Positions 11,037-23,706 of a stretch of DNA of 64,000 nucleotides are shown piece after piece (positions within the stretch are counted from its first letter, which is position 1; each line of letters starts with the position of its first letter). The notes beneath the pieces were generated by a model that saw nothing but the letters and a program-made list of their open reading frames with translations, did no database searches and had not been told where the DNA came from. Made by a program: the position numbers and the translations under genes. This stretch comes from Torymus aiolomorphi. Its lineage: Eukaryota > Arthropoda > Insecta > Hymenoptera > Torymidae. The stretch covers positions 26,785,862 to 26,849,861 of the forward strand of contig CM070874.1 of assembly GCA_036365515.1 (NCBI GenBank), written 5' to 3'.

Positions 11037-13610
11037 ATGGAGGGTGGATACTACAAAAATTATCAATACGGTCTCCGATGGAAATATGACCAGACTCTGA
11101 CTGGGAGGAGTTTTTTCACGTTTATTTTGAAGACACATGGCCATCAAGTTGTAAACATATTGAGAACTTGGACTTCGTTTAGACATGAACTAGGAAAATC
11201 TAATGCAAGGCTTAATTTCCTCATCGCTTGTCGGCAAGAAGAGCTCATCCCGTCACACATCACGAACACGCAAAAACGTTATTTTTGTTTTCATAGTAAG
11301 TCGAGCCAACAGTCATACACAGTATCACAAAAGAAAAATTCAAAAAAATTACTTAAATTAGAAATTAATGATTTGTTTTTACATATTACACATTGTAAAA
11401 AACGCCTAAATGCACTCTCGGTTGTTATCAATACGTGGAAAGTAGATGGTAGAATTTTTAATAAGTTTAGAGAAGTTACAGAAATTAAAAGTTATAAAAT
11501 ATATGATAATATTACAAGAAGATTGGATAGGAAACTTCACGGTCTAAAGAAAAATGAGCATATTATGCAAAAACATAACAGAAAAAATTGGTTAAAAAAT
11601 CTTTCTAGTGTTATCATACCACAGGAAGTTATGGATGTAGTTCCCTTAGGTCCTAACTTTAACATAAAGCGTAATTTAACAAAAAAAGATAATAACTACA
11701 GTAAAAAATATTGAATACAGTTGTGATAAAAAAAATACTGGTATGACTAATGAAGTCAGGGAAACAATAGTTAGCAATATCGAAAAATGTAGTAACACTA
11801 AGCAACAGTTATCTAAGTATGATAAAGATTTTGGGAAAAAACTTGCAGTCACACATAGATTTTTAGACAATCATAAAGATATATTTTTTACTCGTGCAGA
11901 TAAAGGTAGTTTGACAGTTTGTTTGAATACAGATGATTATAAAACAAAAATAAATGTTTTACTTAACGATCGTAAGATTATCAAAAGAAATCCGTTAAAA
12001 TCATTACAAACTAAGGTCCACAAAATTCTATCCCACTTCAATACGAATGGATATTTACAAAAACAGTACCATAACAATAGTCTCACTCAAACAAATACAC
12101 AGTTACCAAAAGCATATGGTTTGCCGAAAATCCACAAGGTTGATATACCCTTAGACCCATTATTTCTACAGTCAATAGTCCGATTCACTTTTTAGCAAAG
12201 ATATTGAATATTGGATTAAAAAACTGTATTAAAAAAACCAAAGTCACATATCAACAATAGTCTGAAACTTAAAGAAAAATTAGCAGATCTGACTATCCCA
12301 TCAGATTGTATTTTATTATCGTTAGATGTCAGTTCTCTCTTTACCAATATTCCATACCAACTAGTGATTAACATTCTAGAAAAACGGTTTAAGGATATAC
12401 ATTTTAATTCAAAAATTCCATTTCAAGAAATAATAGAATCAACAAAATTTTTGTTCGATAATACCTTTTTCATCTTTGATGAAAAAGGTATTATTTACCA
12501 GCAATTATTTGGTACTCCAATGGGATCTCCCATCTCCTCCCTCTTTGCGGATATAGTGATGGATGATTTAGAAACTACTTGCTTAAAATTACTTAATGAA
12601 AAATCTAATTGTACACCATTATTTTATTATAGATATGTCGATGATACCATACTGTGCATAACAAAAAATAAAGTACAATTAGTTCTTGACACTTTCAATA
12701 GTTACAACAAATATTTACAATTTACTCACGAAATAGAAATCGATAATAGTATTAATTTTTTAGACTTAACGATTGGTAGAAGGGATAATAACATAGTAAC
12801 TAACTGGTTCCAAAAACCTACTTGTTCTGGCCGATTATTGAATTTTAACTCCCACCACACTAAACAACAAAAACGTAATATTATTTCAAACCTTGTGGAT
12901 AGAGCATTATTACTGACCAATCTTTTCACAATAAGAATATTAAGTTAGTAAAAGAAATGCTTATAAAAAATGATTATCCTGACAACTTTATTAATACATG
13001 TATTACAAGTCGCATACGTAAACATATATATGGGAATAATAACTCACACAATCAAAATATAATTAACCCAATATCAACTGTAGCACTACCTTTTCATGAA
13101 CAATTTTTTTATTCTTGTAATAAAGTCCTTAAAAAATTCAACATTCGATGTGTCCCGTTGATGAACCACAAAATGAATAATATTGTTAAGTTAGGCAAAG
13201 ATAGAACGGACAAATGGAATGAGACTAGTGTGATCTATAAATTTAACTGTGAGAAATGTAATAGCGTATATGTAGGCGAAACAAAAAGATGCTTGAAAAC
13301 GAGAATCAATGAGCACAAAAAATCTGTAATAGATGGATTAAAATTAGACCCCCATAAATTACTTCCTGTTCCACAACATATCAAAGAAAATCCTACACAC
13401 AATTTTGATTGGGCCAACACATTAATATTAGATAGAGAATGTAACAGGGAAAAACGACTTATATCTGAAATGCTACATATAAATTGGATTGATAACACAA
13501 TTAACAGACAGGAATACACGCAATTTTTAAAGAATCAGTATAAAAGATTGAAGAGAATTTTGAATAAATTTGATATTAAATGGAAGAAAAATCATCTTGC
13601 TACACTATAG
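11037..13610 (+). pseudogene. Penelope-like reverse transcriptase/endonuclease, longest copy, frame-broken
   Basis: The ATG follows the pLTR directly. The first frame (11037-11714, 225 aa) is the N-terminal region, ending near a VPLGPNFN motif. The frame then shifts. Positions 11743-12195 carry RADKGSLTV and YGLPKIHK. Positions 12310-12948 carry LSLDVSSLFTN, GTPMGSPIS and YRYVDDT. After a 4-bp loss near 12,914 relative to the sister copy, 12957-13610 carries the GIY-YIG endonuclease (CEKC, YVGET, R..EH). Frame changes around 12,170-12,245 are shared with the truncated copy, so the source element already had them or they have another explanation such as an intron. As it stands the copy cannot make a full protein. 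Confidence 0.87.
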
Positions 13611-13725
13611 CTATGATAAGCACGCCAGTTTTCATCGTTTATACATTTATAATGTGTTTTGATTCGTAGTCAAGCATTGGTTTGTTTATGTTTTCTTAGA
13701 AATCGAGAGTTATATATCTAATACT

Positions 13726-14035
13726 CAGTGTAATAGTCGTCGGCGGCGATGTAGTCTGTATAGAGGTTCTGACACAGAGCTTCGGCTCTTAAAATATCTG
13801 TTAACGAGTTATGTAATGTATGTAATTTTATTTGATTTTTCATATCTGTACAACGAAAAATAACCATGTTGCGATTATATTGTTTTTACTTTTTGTTATG
13901 TAGTGTAATAAATGTTCACCTGAAGAGGCTAGAAAAAGTAGACTAGCGAAACGTTGTGATTTTAGAATGAAACTTTGAGTTGTGATTTTTTACATCCTGG
14001 GTTGACCCTCACCATCGTTTCTTAATATTTTCAAC
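13726..14035 (+). repeat. Penelope-like pLTR, right end of the composite
   Basis: Direct repeat of the middle pLTR. It is bounded on the right by the 13-bp target duplication at 14036-14048. The sequence just before it (about 13,721) is the empty-site version of the DNA transposon insertion. Confidence 0.87.
13920..13956 (+). ncRNA. Hammerhead-ribozyme-like core in the right pLTR
   Basis: Same CTGAAGA, GCTAG/CTAGC stem and GAAAC arrangement as in the middle pLTR, with one loop difference. The same caveat applies: GTG stands where NUH is expected. Confidence 0.42.
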
Positions 14036-14048
14036 GATTTTTAATTAA
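14036..14048. repeat. Right 13-bp target-site duplication of the Penelope-like composite
   Basis: GATTTTTAATTAA, identical to 818-830. Confidence 0.75.
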
Positions 14049-14739
<691 letters not shown>

Positions 14740-14833
14740 TCGTAATCGTATCGATATAACCTCACGCATCTCTAATCTCTAATAAACAAAAACAATGTTA
14801 TTATGAAATATGTACATATACAATATGTATATA

Positions 14834-14950
14834 CTATCACGGATTAATATTTAAATTATATCAAAGATCTCAGAAAGTGGACTGATGAAAAGAATTTATT
14901 TACGAGCATCATCAATGAGACAATAACTTTTTAGATAAGTATTTTAAAAT
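14834..14950 (+). repeat. Dispersed repeat, copy 1 (partner at 19449-19576)
   Basis: About 115 bp running from the ATCACGG word to TAAGTATTTTAAAAT is shared with 19449-19576 in the same orientation, with few differences. Both copies follow a long (TA)n tract by 100-220 bp, so the TA tract and this unit may belong to one larger dispersed element. Confidence 0.75.
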
Positions 14951-15093
14951 ATATATTGACAGTAGAAAGCAGAGATCAAGATGTAGTTCTGTTTTTATTT
15001 TTTTAAGTACTGTCAGATCAGATCTTAGAAATTGAGTCTATCCCAACTATACGGCTACTACAATACAAGAGTTTAGATAAGTATAATTTTCAA

Positions 15094-15558
15094 GTAATTT
15101 ATCACAAAGACATTATCTCTCATAATGTAAGCTAAGCGAGAAGCTCCAAAACCTATTTCATTCATCGTAAAAAATTTTCAATGTTTTATGTTTGCAACAT
15201 GACCAGTCGGGTGAAGGCTTTTCTTGAGACAAAGTTTATATTCAGTGTATAGATGGTTTATAGTTATGATTTGAAAAGTATCAAACATAAAAATTTTCTA
15301 ATTTTAATTATTTTAAAAAACAAGTTATTCCACAATGCCACTTCACAATAAATTTTTATATTTTCTCACTTTTCAAATCATAACTATAAACCATTATATG
15401 AAGAATATAAACTTTGCCTCAAGAAAAATCTTCACCCGACTGGTCATGTTGCATCAATAAAACATTGAAAATCCTTTACGATGAATGAAATAGGTTTTGG
15501 ACCTTTTCGCTTAACTTATATTATGAGAGATAATGTCAAATGTGACAAATTACTTGCA
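15094..15558. mobile_element. Foldback-type inverted repeat C (arms ~215 bp, spacer ~30 bp)
   Basis: The left arm (15094-about 15310) and right arm (about 15340-15558) are imperfect reverse complements. They share words such as CATGACCAGTCGGGTGAAG and TAGTTATGATTTGAAAAGT. There is no coding potential. A fragment of the same family lies at 41533-41584, directly against the 5' LTR of the large retroelement, so the family is dispersed. Probably a non-autonomous MITE or foldback element. Confidence 0.7.
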
Positions 15559-16418
15559 ATTAATTCTAACTATATTTTTTTCATTCTTGAAGGGGATATC
15601 TGATGTAAAATCCAAAGTTAATATAACAGCTATAGATGTTAATTCTTAAAACCATATAATGTATCCGTAAGGTATTTTTAATACATGGCTTTTGGTATAT
15701 AACTAATTGAGTGAGGGATGTAAAATCCAAATTGTTAATAAGTATAACAGTTAGAGAAATACCTCTACTTGTTTGCATTACTGATTGAGGTAAATATATA
15801 ATAATACACTATTTAAAAATGCAAACAAATAGTCCTTTATTTTAATCATATAGTTCTTTATAGTTCTTCATTTTAATCATAGGTTCGAAAAGTTGTACTG
15901 GAATGAATTATTTCCATAAGTCATTTGTTAAAAAGTAATCATTACAATGGATATGGAAAAAAATTCAAATTATTTTATTTTACTTACAATTATGAAGATA
16001 GCAATGTTTATTTTTATAACAAAACTTTCTACGAAAGTATAATATAAGGCAAGCATAAGGTGTTTCTGTAATATATAAAAATATGAATAAAAAACTTATA
16101 CTCTATGAAAAGGAATTCTAATAATAAATAATTATTTTCTTCTGACAATTTTATCTTACCGGTTCTATACAATAAATTAATTTGTCTATAAAAAGAAGAG
16201 TATATATACTATTATTATATATAGCAAAAGGGATTTTTTGATACAATGAAAGTGTTATTCCATTTTTTTTTACAAATACAGCAGCCTCACACGATGCAAT
16301 TATCATCATGTACCCACACGAAAATTAAATCTATGAAATATGGTATCATCATTCTTTACCGTTATAAAACTTTTTAATTATTATTGAAGCTCTTAGAAAC
16401 TTGTGGAATCTCCCTAAA
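15559..16418. other. Non-coding DNA with a partial foldback-family end at ~16018
   Basis: No gene seen. At 16018-16060 it carries the ACTTTCTACGAAAGTATAA...GGCAAGCATAA motif. That motif also occurs at 22956, 23289 and 23687, where it marks the outer end of foldback element B or partial copies of it. Confidence 0.5.
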
Positions 16419-18330
16419 ATAACACTTTTAAAAAAAGTAAAATTTTGGCGAGTATAGGTGTATATGTAATCTCTCTCCCTCTCTCTCTCTCCCTATCTCT
16501 CTCTCCCTCCCTCTCTTTCTCCTCCTCTCTCTTTCTCGCCATCTCTCTCTTTCTCCTCCTCTCTCCCCCAAAAGAATATCATAGTTTAAAACAAACACAT
16601 GAAAGAAGTGTAATCAATTATTATTTTATATAGACAAGTACATTTTTGTGACATAGAAATATGGAATTATTTTTATAACAAAAAATCGTAAGCACTACTA
16701 AAAATAAACTCATGAAACTGGTGGAATCAATTAAGTGCAGGCAAGTCAATTATTATAATAAAGAGAATTTTTAAAATAAAATTTGTTTAATATATATTTA
16801 CTATAAAACTTTGTATAAAAAATAATTACGTCTAACAAAAAATATTACAAAAATACTAACATAATAACTGTAATTGAAACACAAAAAGTTAAAAAATTTT
16901 TGCGTAAACATTTTCGAAGTATAGATCATAGAAGTCACCACTCTCTAAAATAGTTTAACCATGAGCTGTTATACATCATAAATTCATGTAAGTTTTTCTT
17001 ACACAAGTCAATCTGCCTATTATCTGCAAATATGAATTTTAATTAAACATCTTCTTAAACTGTTAATGTAATTTTTTAAATTTTGGGAAATTTTCTTTTA
17101 AAGACAGAAAATACTTGACGGACGCATCATTTTGTAGTATTTAGGTAATCTATCAAATATTTATTTTTATATCATTATTCTTTGGAATAAGATTTATATA
17201 TTATATTTTATAAAAACTTTTCAATTATATTATATCTATCTATTATATCTACTAATTTCACAAAAATTTTATATCAATCTTTATAATTTCTATAATTATA
17301 ATTTCATTATGATTTCATTGTAATATCTTCATTATACAAATTCATTATACAAATTGTATTATTATTAATTCTATAGTAAGATAATAATATTTTTTTTATA
17401 TTGCGTATGTACATCTATATATTACGTATGCTTGTTCGTAACATTATATAACGAACAAGTTTTGTGTAAGTTTTGCTCTAGTCAAATATCGAAATATACT
17501 TATTTTCTTGAACTGTTATTACCATTTTATTTTAATTATTTACATACTACGTGATCAATAACTAAATACATAGAAGGTTGCGATTCCCGTCCTACGCACC
17601 TTGAACTACAAAACGATGCGTCCGGCAAGTATCTTTTGTCTTTAAAAGAAAATTTCCCAAAATTTAAAAAATTACATTAACAGTTTAAGAAGATGTTTAA
17701 TTAAAATTCATATTTGCAGATAATAGGTAGATTGACTTGTGTAAGAAAAACTTACATGAATTTATGATGTATAACAGCTCATGGTTAAACTATTTTAGAG
17801 GGTGGTGACTTCTATGATCTATACTTCGAAAATGTTTACGCAAAAATTTTTTAACTTTTTGTGTTTCAATTACAGTTATTATGTTAGTATTTTTGTAATG
17901 TTTTTTGTTAGACGTAATTATTTTTTATACAAATTTTTATAGTAAATATATATTAAACAAATTTTATTTAAAAAATTCTCTTTATTATAATAATTAACTT
18001 GCCTGCACTTAATTGATTCCACCAGTTTCATGAGTTTATTTTTAGTAGTGCTTACGATTTTTTGTTATAAAAATAATTCCATATTTCTATGTCACAAAAA
18101 TGTACTTGTCTATATAAAATAATAATTGATTCCACTTCTTTCATGTGTTTGTTTTAAACTATGATATTCTTTTGGGGGAGAGAGGGGGAGAAAGAGAGAG
18201 ATGGCGAGAAAGAGAGAGGAGGAGAAAGAGATGGAGGGAGAGAGAGAGATAGGGGGAGAGAGAGAGAGGGAGAGAGATTACAAATACACCTATACTCGCC
18301 AAAGTTTTACTTTTTTTAAAAGTGTTATTT
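16419..18330. mobile_element. Foldback-type inverted repeat A (arms ~720 bp, spacer ~466 bp)
   Basis: The left arm (16419-17138) and right arm (17605-18330) are close reverse complements. Each starts with a run containing GGCGAGTATAGG, then a CT-rich (or GA-rich) block of about 110 bp, then AT-rich sequence, and ends inward at an ATACTTG(A/C)CGGACGCATC motif. The spacer at 17139-17604 has no gene. Arm size, spacer size and both boundary motifs parallel element B at 23707-25439, so the two look like one family. No transposase is present, so mobilisation, if any, was in trans. Confidence 0.75.
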
Positions 18331-18958
18331 TTATTATATTACTATAAAACCTCCTTTTACCTATAAAACTGTTAAAATAGTAATGAGAAATCGGGCATTA
18401 ATATCAGCATTAATAAATTGAAAAGAAAATATAAAAATATTGAAATGAAAGAATATTCCAAGTTTTCAGAAGTCAATAAATTTTTTTTAATTTCTGTAGT
18501 ACTTTTTGCATATAATTGAATTCAATTTTAATAACATTGTTTGTTGGTTGTTGTTTACAACAAATTGTAATTTACATTTTTAGATTTTATATAAATAATT
18601 AGGTTTTCACAATGATTTTTTTTATTTTTTTAAATTTGATGATTAAATTTTGAAAATAATATCAAGGAACGCGGCAGTGTGCCGAAGGCAAGTATAGACG
18701 AAGCCTTAGGGACGAGACCGCGTGATAATATACTTTGAAATGGGTGCCCGAGAATTTCAAATATTTACTGCAATATTTAACGCTTTTATATTAACCCAAA
18801 TAAAATACCAACATGCTTTCAATTGTTGTACTAAGTTGCAAAAAAAATTTCATGTAGAAAGATGTTCGCATATTAGAGATATTAAATAACGAAAAATTTT
18901 ATGTATGGTTTCCGATTCTAAAATTTCTTCATGTTTTTCCATTCGATCTGACTTCCGG
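18331..18958. other. AT-rich non-coding DNA
   Basis: No gene, repeat array or clear regulatory signal recognised, apart from a short G+C-richer patch at about 18,665-18,725. Confidence 0.5.
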
Positions 18959-19234
<276 letters not shown>

Positions 19235-19448
19235 TAGATTATCGTCTGCTTCATGAGAGATCTAACCTTTATTTTATAAATTATTTTTTATATTACAAAT
19301 TATTTTTTTTATTACTTTTAAGTATTAAATGTATATACACTTCACTTTATCTCTGCGACAACAAGGTAGGTTAGGAATTATATTGAAGCTTCAAAAACTT
19401 TCTTATTGGTATTTGACTTCAATGTTTAAAATTTTATTTATAGTTATG

Positions 19449-19576
19449 TATTTACTAATCACGGACTAATATTTAAAATTATCAAAGCTCTCAGAAAGTG
19501 GACTGATGAAAAGAATTTATTTATTTACGAGCATCATCAATGGGACAATAACTTTTTAGATAAGTATTTTAAAATG
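19449..19576 (+). repeat. Dispersed repeat, copy 2 (partner at 14834-14950)
   Basis: Same orientation and order as the first copy, including the CTCAGAAAGTGGACTGATG word. It has a 4-bp expansion in the TTTATT run. Confidence 0.75.
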
Positions 19577-20675
19577 ACTAGGTATATGTTAAATAGTAAT
19601 TTTTAAAGTTTTTAAAGAATTGATACTTTGTGAAAATTTTTTATTTACAGATAGTCAAGATTTTTTTCGCAGTCATTAAAATTTGATGAGATGGAGAGAT
19701 ATTTATAAGATGTTCAAATGATAGTATATATGTGTATGTGAATACGATACAAATTTCCATGTTGGATAGTGTAATATTATTATCATAAACAATGGCCTCT
19801 GAAGAAATGGAAATCTTCAAGTGCAGTGTTCAAGAAAATTATATTCAAGTACTGTGTTCAAGAAAATTATAATACATAATTATCATAAATAATGGCCTAA
19901 TGAAATGGAAATTTTTTGTGTATTTGATAAGTGTCATTAAGTGAAAAGTATAATATTAATCAAAAGATTATATTCAAATCTGCCAAAGCACGCTATTTCC
20001 TGTAGTAGAGGCAGAAATACTGTGGCAGATATCCCGTTAGAAGAGTCTCGTTCTACTTTAAGTTGTTGGAATGCTTTACTGGCCCTACGATATTATTGAT
20101 AAGGTAAACGAGCAAGTCTTCCAAAGGGACTAGAAGTGCAAGAATCTGAGAAGTATTACAATGCAATACTAAGTCAGAACCGGGTTATAATCTAGAAATA
20201 TTGAACGTCAGTGTTAGTGTGCTTATATACAATGAAGAAGGAAGATGTAATAATAATATGGTAACATAAACAATGGAATTTTTTTTTTAGTACATATACA
20301 GAAAGAAATATCGGCTATGCATGAAATAACTTGTTTTTGTTACATAAAAGCCATGAGGTTTTTCAGTGAAATATATTTATCGGCTTTTATAGACCATTTT
20401 TCATAATTGTTCATAAAAGTGTTGTTACGACAGAAATTGAAGAAAATAAAAGAAGTGGATAAATAAGTGATTTCAGAATAAATTCATGTGTGTCATATAT
20501 AAACAGTATATCAGTGAATGAATATCTTCACAGTTTTTTTTCCAAGGAATAGACTGTGCAATATCATGTATATTAAGCAATACAATAGAACATGTTTGCG
20601 ATATTTGCAAAACACGACTGTGGATATTTATCAAATCATTATGCATTACGGCCACCAAAAGATTATGTTCAAGTC
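19577..20675. other. Non-coding DNA with short internal duplications
   Basis: No gene seen. A GTGTTCAAGAAAATTAT word recurs at about 19,828 and 19,855. A TAGAAGTGCAAGAATCT...AGAAGTAT word at about 20,130 recurs at 20,800, just beyond the paired hairpins. Confidence 0.5.
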
Positions 20676-20763
20676 AAAGTTGGCCCAGGACCTGTAACTT
20701 TAGTTATGAAGGTAGCTCTATAGCTACCTTCATAACTAAAGTTACAGGTCCTGGGCCAACTTT
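20676..20763. repeat. Perfect hairpin: 42-bp stem, CTAT loop
   Basis: The left arm 20676-20717 and right arm 20722-20763 appear to be exact reverse complements around a 4-nt CTAT loop. No coding or known element features. A perfect arm of this length implies a recent origin or active maintenance. Confidence 0.93.
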
Positions 20764-20787
20764 ATGAATACCTCTATAGGTATTCAT
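20764..20787. repeat. Second hairpin: 10-bp stem, same CTAT loop
   Basis: ATGAATACCT, CTAT, AGGTATTCAT. It abuts the larger hairpin with no gap and has the same loop. The centres of both read CTCTATAG. Confidence 0.93.
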
Positions 20788-20904
20788 CTATCAGATCTAG
20801 AAGTGCAAGAATCTTAGAAGTATCACAATGTAATATAGGGCACTGAATAAGAAACAGTTCTTCACAGTTATTTTTGCAGTTGTTTGCATGTAATTGGCAC
20901 AGAG

Positions 20905-21790
20905 TATTTATTATTAAATATCAAAAATCAGTTTCAAATATTTTGAGAATCGAACAAGCGTGAATTAAGAAATAATTACATGTTATGAGATTCATCAACA
21001 TCATAATAAAGTTTTGCATAGAAGATAATATTGATGAATAACACAGGATATAAATATACAATATAATTTTCAGTGTTTTACGTAATAATAAATAAACTAT
21101 CGTACTGGTATGACATGTTACATGGAGTGTTTATTACCAAATTTTAAATATCAAAAATCAGTTTCAAATGTTTTGAGAATCGAACAAGCGTGTCTTAAAA
21201 AATAATTACATGTTATGAGACCCATTAACATTATAATAAGTAAAGTTTTGCATAGAAGATAATATTGATGAATGACACGAGATATAAATACTTATACATA
21301 CAATATAATTTTCAGTGTTCTATGTAATAATAAAATATCGTACTGGTATGACATGTTACATGAAGTGTTTATTACCAAATTTTAAATATCAAAAATCAGT
21401 TTCAGATGTTTTGAGAATCAAACAAGCATGTATTAAGAACATCATAATAAGTGAAATGTTGCATAGAAGATAATATTGATGAATGACACAGGATATAAAT
21501 ATATACAATATAATTTTCAGTGGTTTACGTAATAATTATTAAAATATCGTACTGGTATGACATGTTACATGAAGTGTTTATAATCAAATTTTAAATATTA
21601 AAAATCAGTTTCAATTATTTTGAGAATCGAACAAGTGTGTTTTAATAAATAATTACATGTTATGAGATTCGTAAACATCATAATGAAATTTTGCATACAA
21701 GATAACATTACTGTATGACACGGGATATAAATATACAATATAACTTTCAATGTTTTGTGTTTTATCACAAACAAAATAATGTTCTAGTAT
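20905..21790 (+). repeat. Tandem repeat, four units of ~210-238 bp
   Basis: Unit markers (AAAAATCAGTTTCA, then TTTTGAGAATC) begin at about 20923, 21153, 21391 and 21601. Each unit also carries GATAATATTGATGAAT-like and GGTATGACATGTTACATG words. The last unit is more diverged. No open frame is conserved between units. Confidence 0.85.
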
Positions 21791-22955
21791 GATGTGTTAG
21801 AACAAATGAGTTTTATAAACGGATTAATTATTAAAATAGAACCTTTGTTAATACAGGAAAGCTATAGTAGCATTAAACATCGACTGCTCTCACTATGATA
21901 AAATTGACATTTTATTTACTGAATTTGAAACACTTATGCACTGCAATCAATTTATAAGTCATGTGAAGTATTGCTGTTGTAAACATTTTTATTTAGCATT
22001 TGGCCATACCGCCACTGGTTTGGTAACATATATTCTGGAGTTTGGATTGCTCAACATATTCTACATTTATCCCTGTATATACACAGAGAAAAATTATGTA
22101 CCAAAAATGTTTTCTATAGTAACTATGGGACAGATTCATATTTTCATGAAAATGACTACAATTTCTAGTGAAAATGGATATTTTTGTAGTGAAAGTTACA
22201 AAATAGCTATTTTTATTGGTATTTGATATTGGTAACAGAAATATTTTTGTTTAGAAAAGTTAAAAACTGTTAATAAAAGTTTAAACTGTTAAAAATAGTT
22301 ATAAAATGTAGGATTACGGACGTTACTAATTGTTTATAACTGTTATGTAACATTCTTTATAATGACTATTAAATATTTATTTACATTGAAATGGGTACCC
22401 AAGAATTTGAAATATTTACTGCAATTTACAATCTTTATTTCACTCAAATTTATAATAATAAACTGCGTTTGAAACTGTTTGACACTATTACAAACTATAA
22501 TCTGTATAATCTATAGAATAATAAGAATCCTTAAAAATTAATTATGTTTATGTTTTAATGTAAAATGTAAGAAAGTGTAGAGGAAATGCAGTTTAATACT
22601 GAATTTCGGACATATATTTTATACATCCTTTTACACTTATTTATATGCACTTTCTTTACATTTTCGATAAAAAAATCCGTAAAAATTGAGTTTTCTATAT
22701 TTATTTTTACACTTTCTCTGTCGTAAATTATAAATGTTAATAACAGTTAATAATTCTTAAAAATTATTTAAAATTTTTCAGAACTGTTTAGAACTATTTG
22801 TAAATGTTACGAAATGTAGGATTTTGGACAGATTTTTTCTAATTATAATAGTTTGTAACAGTTTCGAACAGTATCAAACAATTTTAACTAGTTTCAAATA
22901 ATTCTGAATTTGTCCATATCTATGCAAATAATTATGTTTTATTATGTTTTAATAT
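21791..22955. other. AT-rich non-coding DNA
   Basis: No convincing gene. An open frame at 21936-22226 (96 codons) has no domain, and its composition suggests chance. Repeated GTAGGATT(A/T)(C/T)GGAC-like words near 22,310 and 22,810 and a GAATTTCGGACA word near 22,600 hint at old, diverged repeats. Confidence 0.45.
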
Positions 22956-23706
22956 AAAACTTTCTACTAAAGTATAAAATAAGGCAAGTATAGAATTTTT
23001 TCTTTATAATCTAGCCCCACCCCCCGCTCGGTATGTATTTCTTGAAAGTATGACTTTTTTCTTTTACTCTTGAAAAGTTGTGAAATCTCTCTAAAAGAAT
23101 TTTACAAAAAAGTAAAAGCTTAGGCAATTGCATGCAATGTAATTATTGTCCATATCCTTCTCTCCCTTCTCTTATTCGCTCTCATCCTCCTTCTCAGTAC
23201 TCTCTCAACATCTGCCACACTCTGTACCACAAACTATAATGAGAAGCTAAATATATTTTTTAAACAATCAGTAAAACAAATAGTATTGTTATAAAACTTT
23301 CTACGAAAGTATAAAATAAGGCAAGTATAAGTGTTTTCTGTACAATCTGTAAAATAATAATCAGTGCCAATTAAACAATCAAAATTTTTGAAATCAATTA
23401 TCAATAGTCAAGTAACGCGAACAACTTTTCGAAACAAATGTGCTACTGTTGTCAGAATAATGTATTTTGAAAGACCTGTAGAATCATTGAAAAATGTTTT
23501 CTCTTATAAAAAGAAAGCATTAACATTTTTTTCTCAAACTAATATTTGATTTCTAAATGTATCTAAATTAAAGTAGAAATAATAAAACTTTCTACAATGC
23601 CTAGTGGAAATAAACTCTCTATAAATGCAATAATTTTAATTTTTTTCATGACTGTACATAATATTTAATAAAATATAGTAGGTAATAAAACTTTCTACGA
23701 AAATAT
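22956..23706 (+). mobile_element. Truncated copies of the foldback A/B family ends
   Basis: The ACTTTCTAC(G/T)AAAGTATAAAATAAGGCAAGTATA end motif begins new segments at about 22956, 23289 and 23687. The third is the outer end of element B. The first segment continues into a CT-rich block (about 23,157-23,225) like the arm of element A. This looks like partial copies accumulated head to tail. Confidence 0.6.

Larger units (their letters stand above)
831..14035 (+). mobile_element. Composite Penelope-like retroelement (inverted piece, truncated copy, longer copy)
   Basis: The parts in order are: an inverted 5'-truncated piece (831-about 1848), a direct 5'-truncated copy (about 1849-3821), a pLTR (10721-about 11033), a longer copy (11037-13725) and a final pLTR (13726-14035). 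A DNA transposon (3822-10720) interrupts the middle pLTR. The coding parts show Penelope-type reverse transcriptase motifs (GTPMGSP, YVDDT) and a C-terminal GIY-YIG endonuclease. Tandem copies, pLTRs and an inverted 5'-truncated piece are hallmarks of this class. The 13-bp duplication on both sides says the whole array arrived as one insertion. All copies carry reading-frame damage. Confidence 0.88.

Noticed and set aside
21936..22226. 96-codon open frame
   Set aside because: No domain, AT-rich composition and no supporting splice or promoter context.
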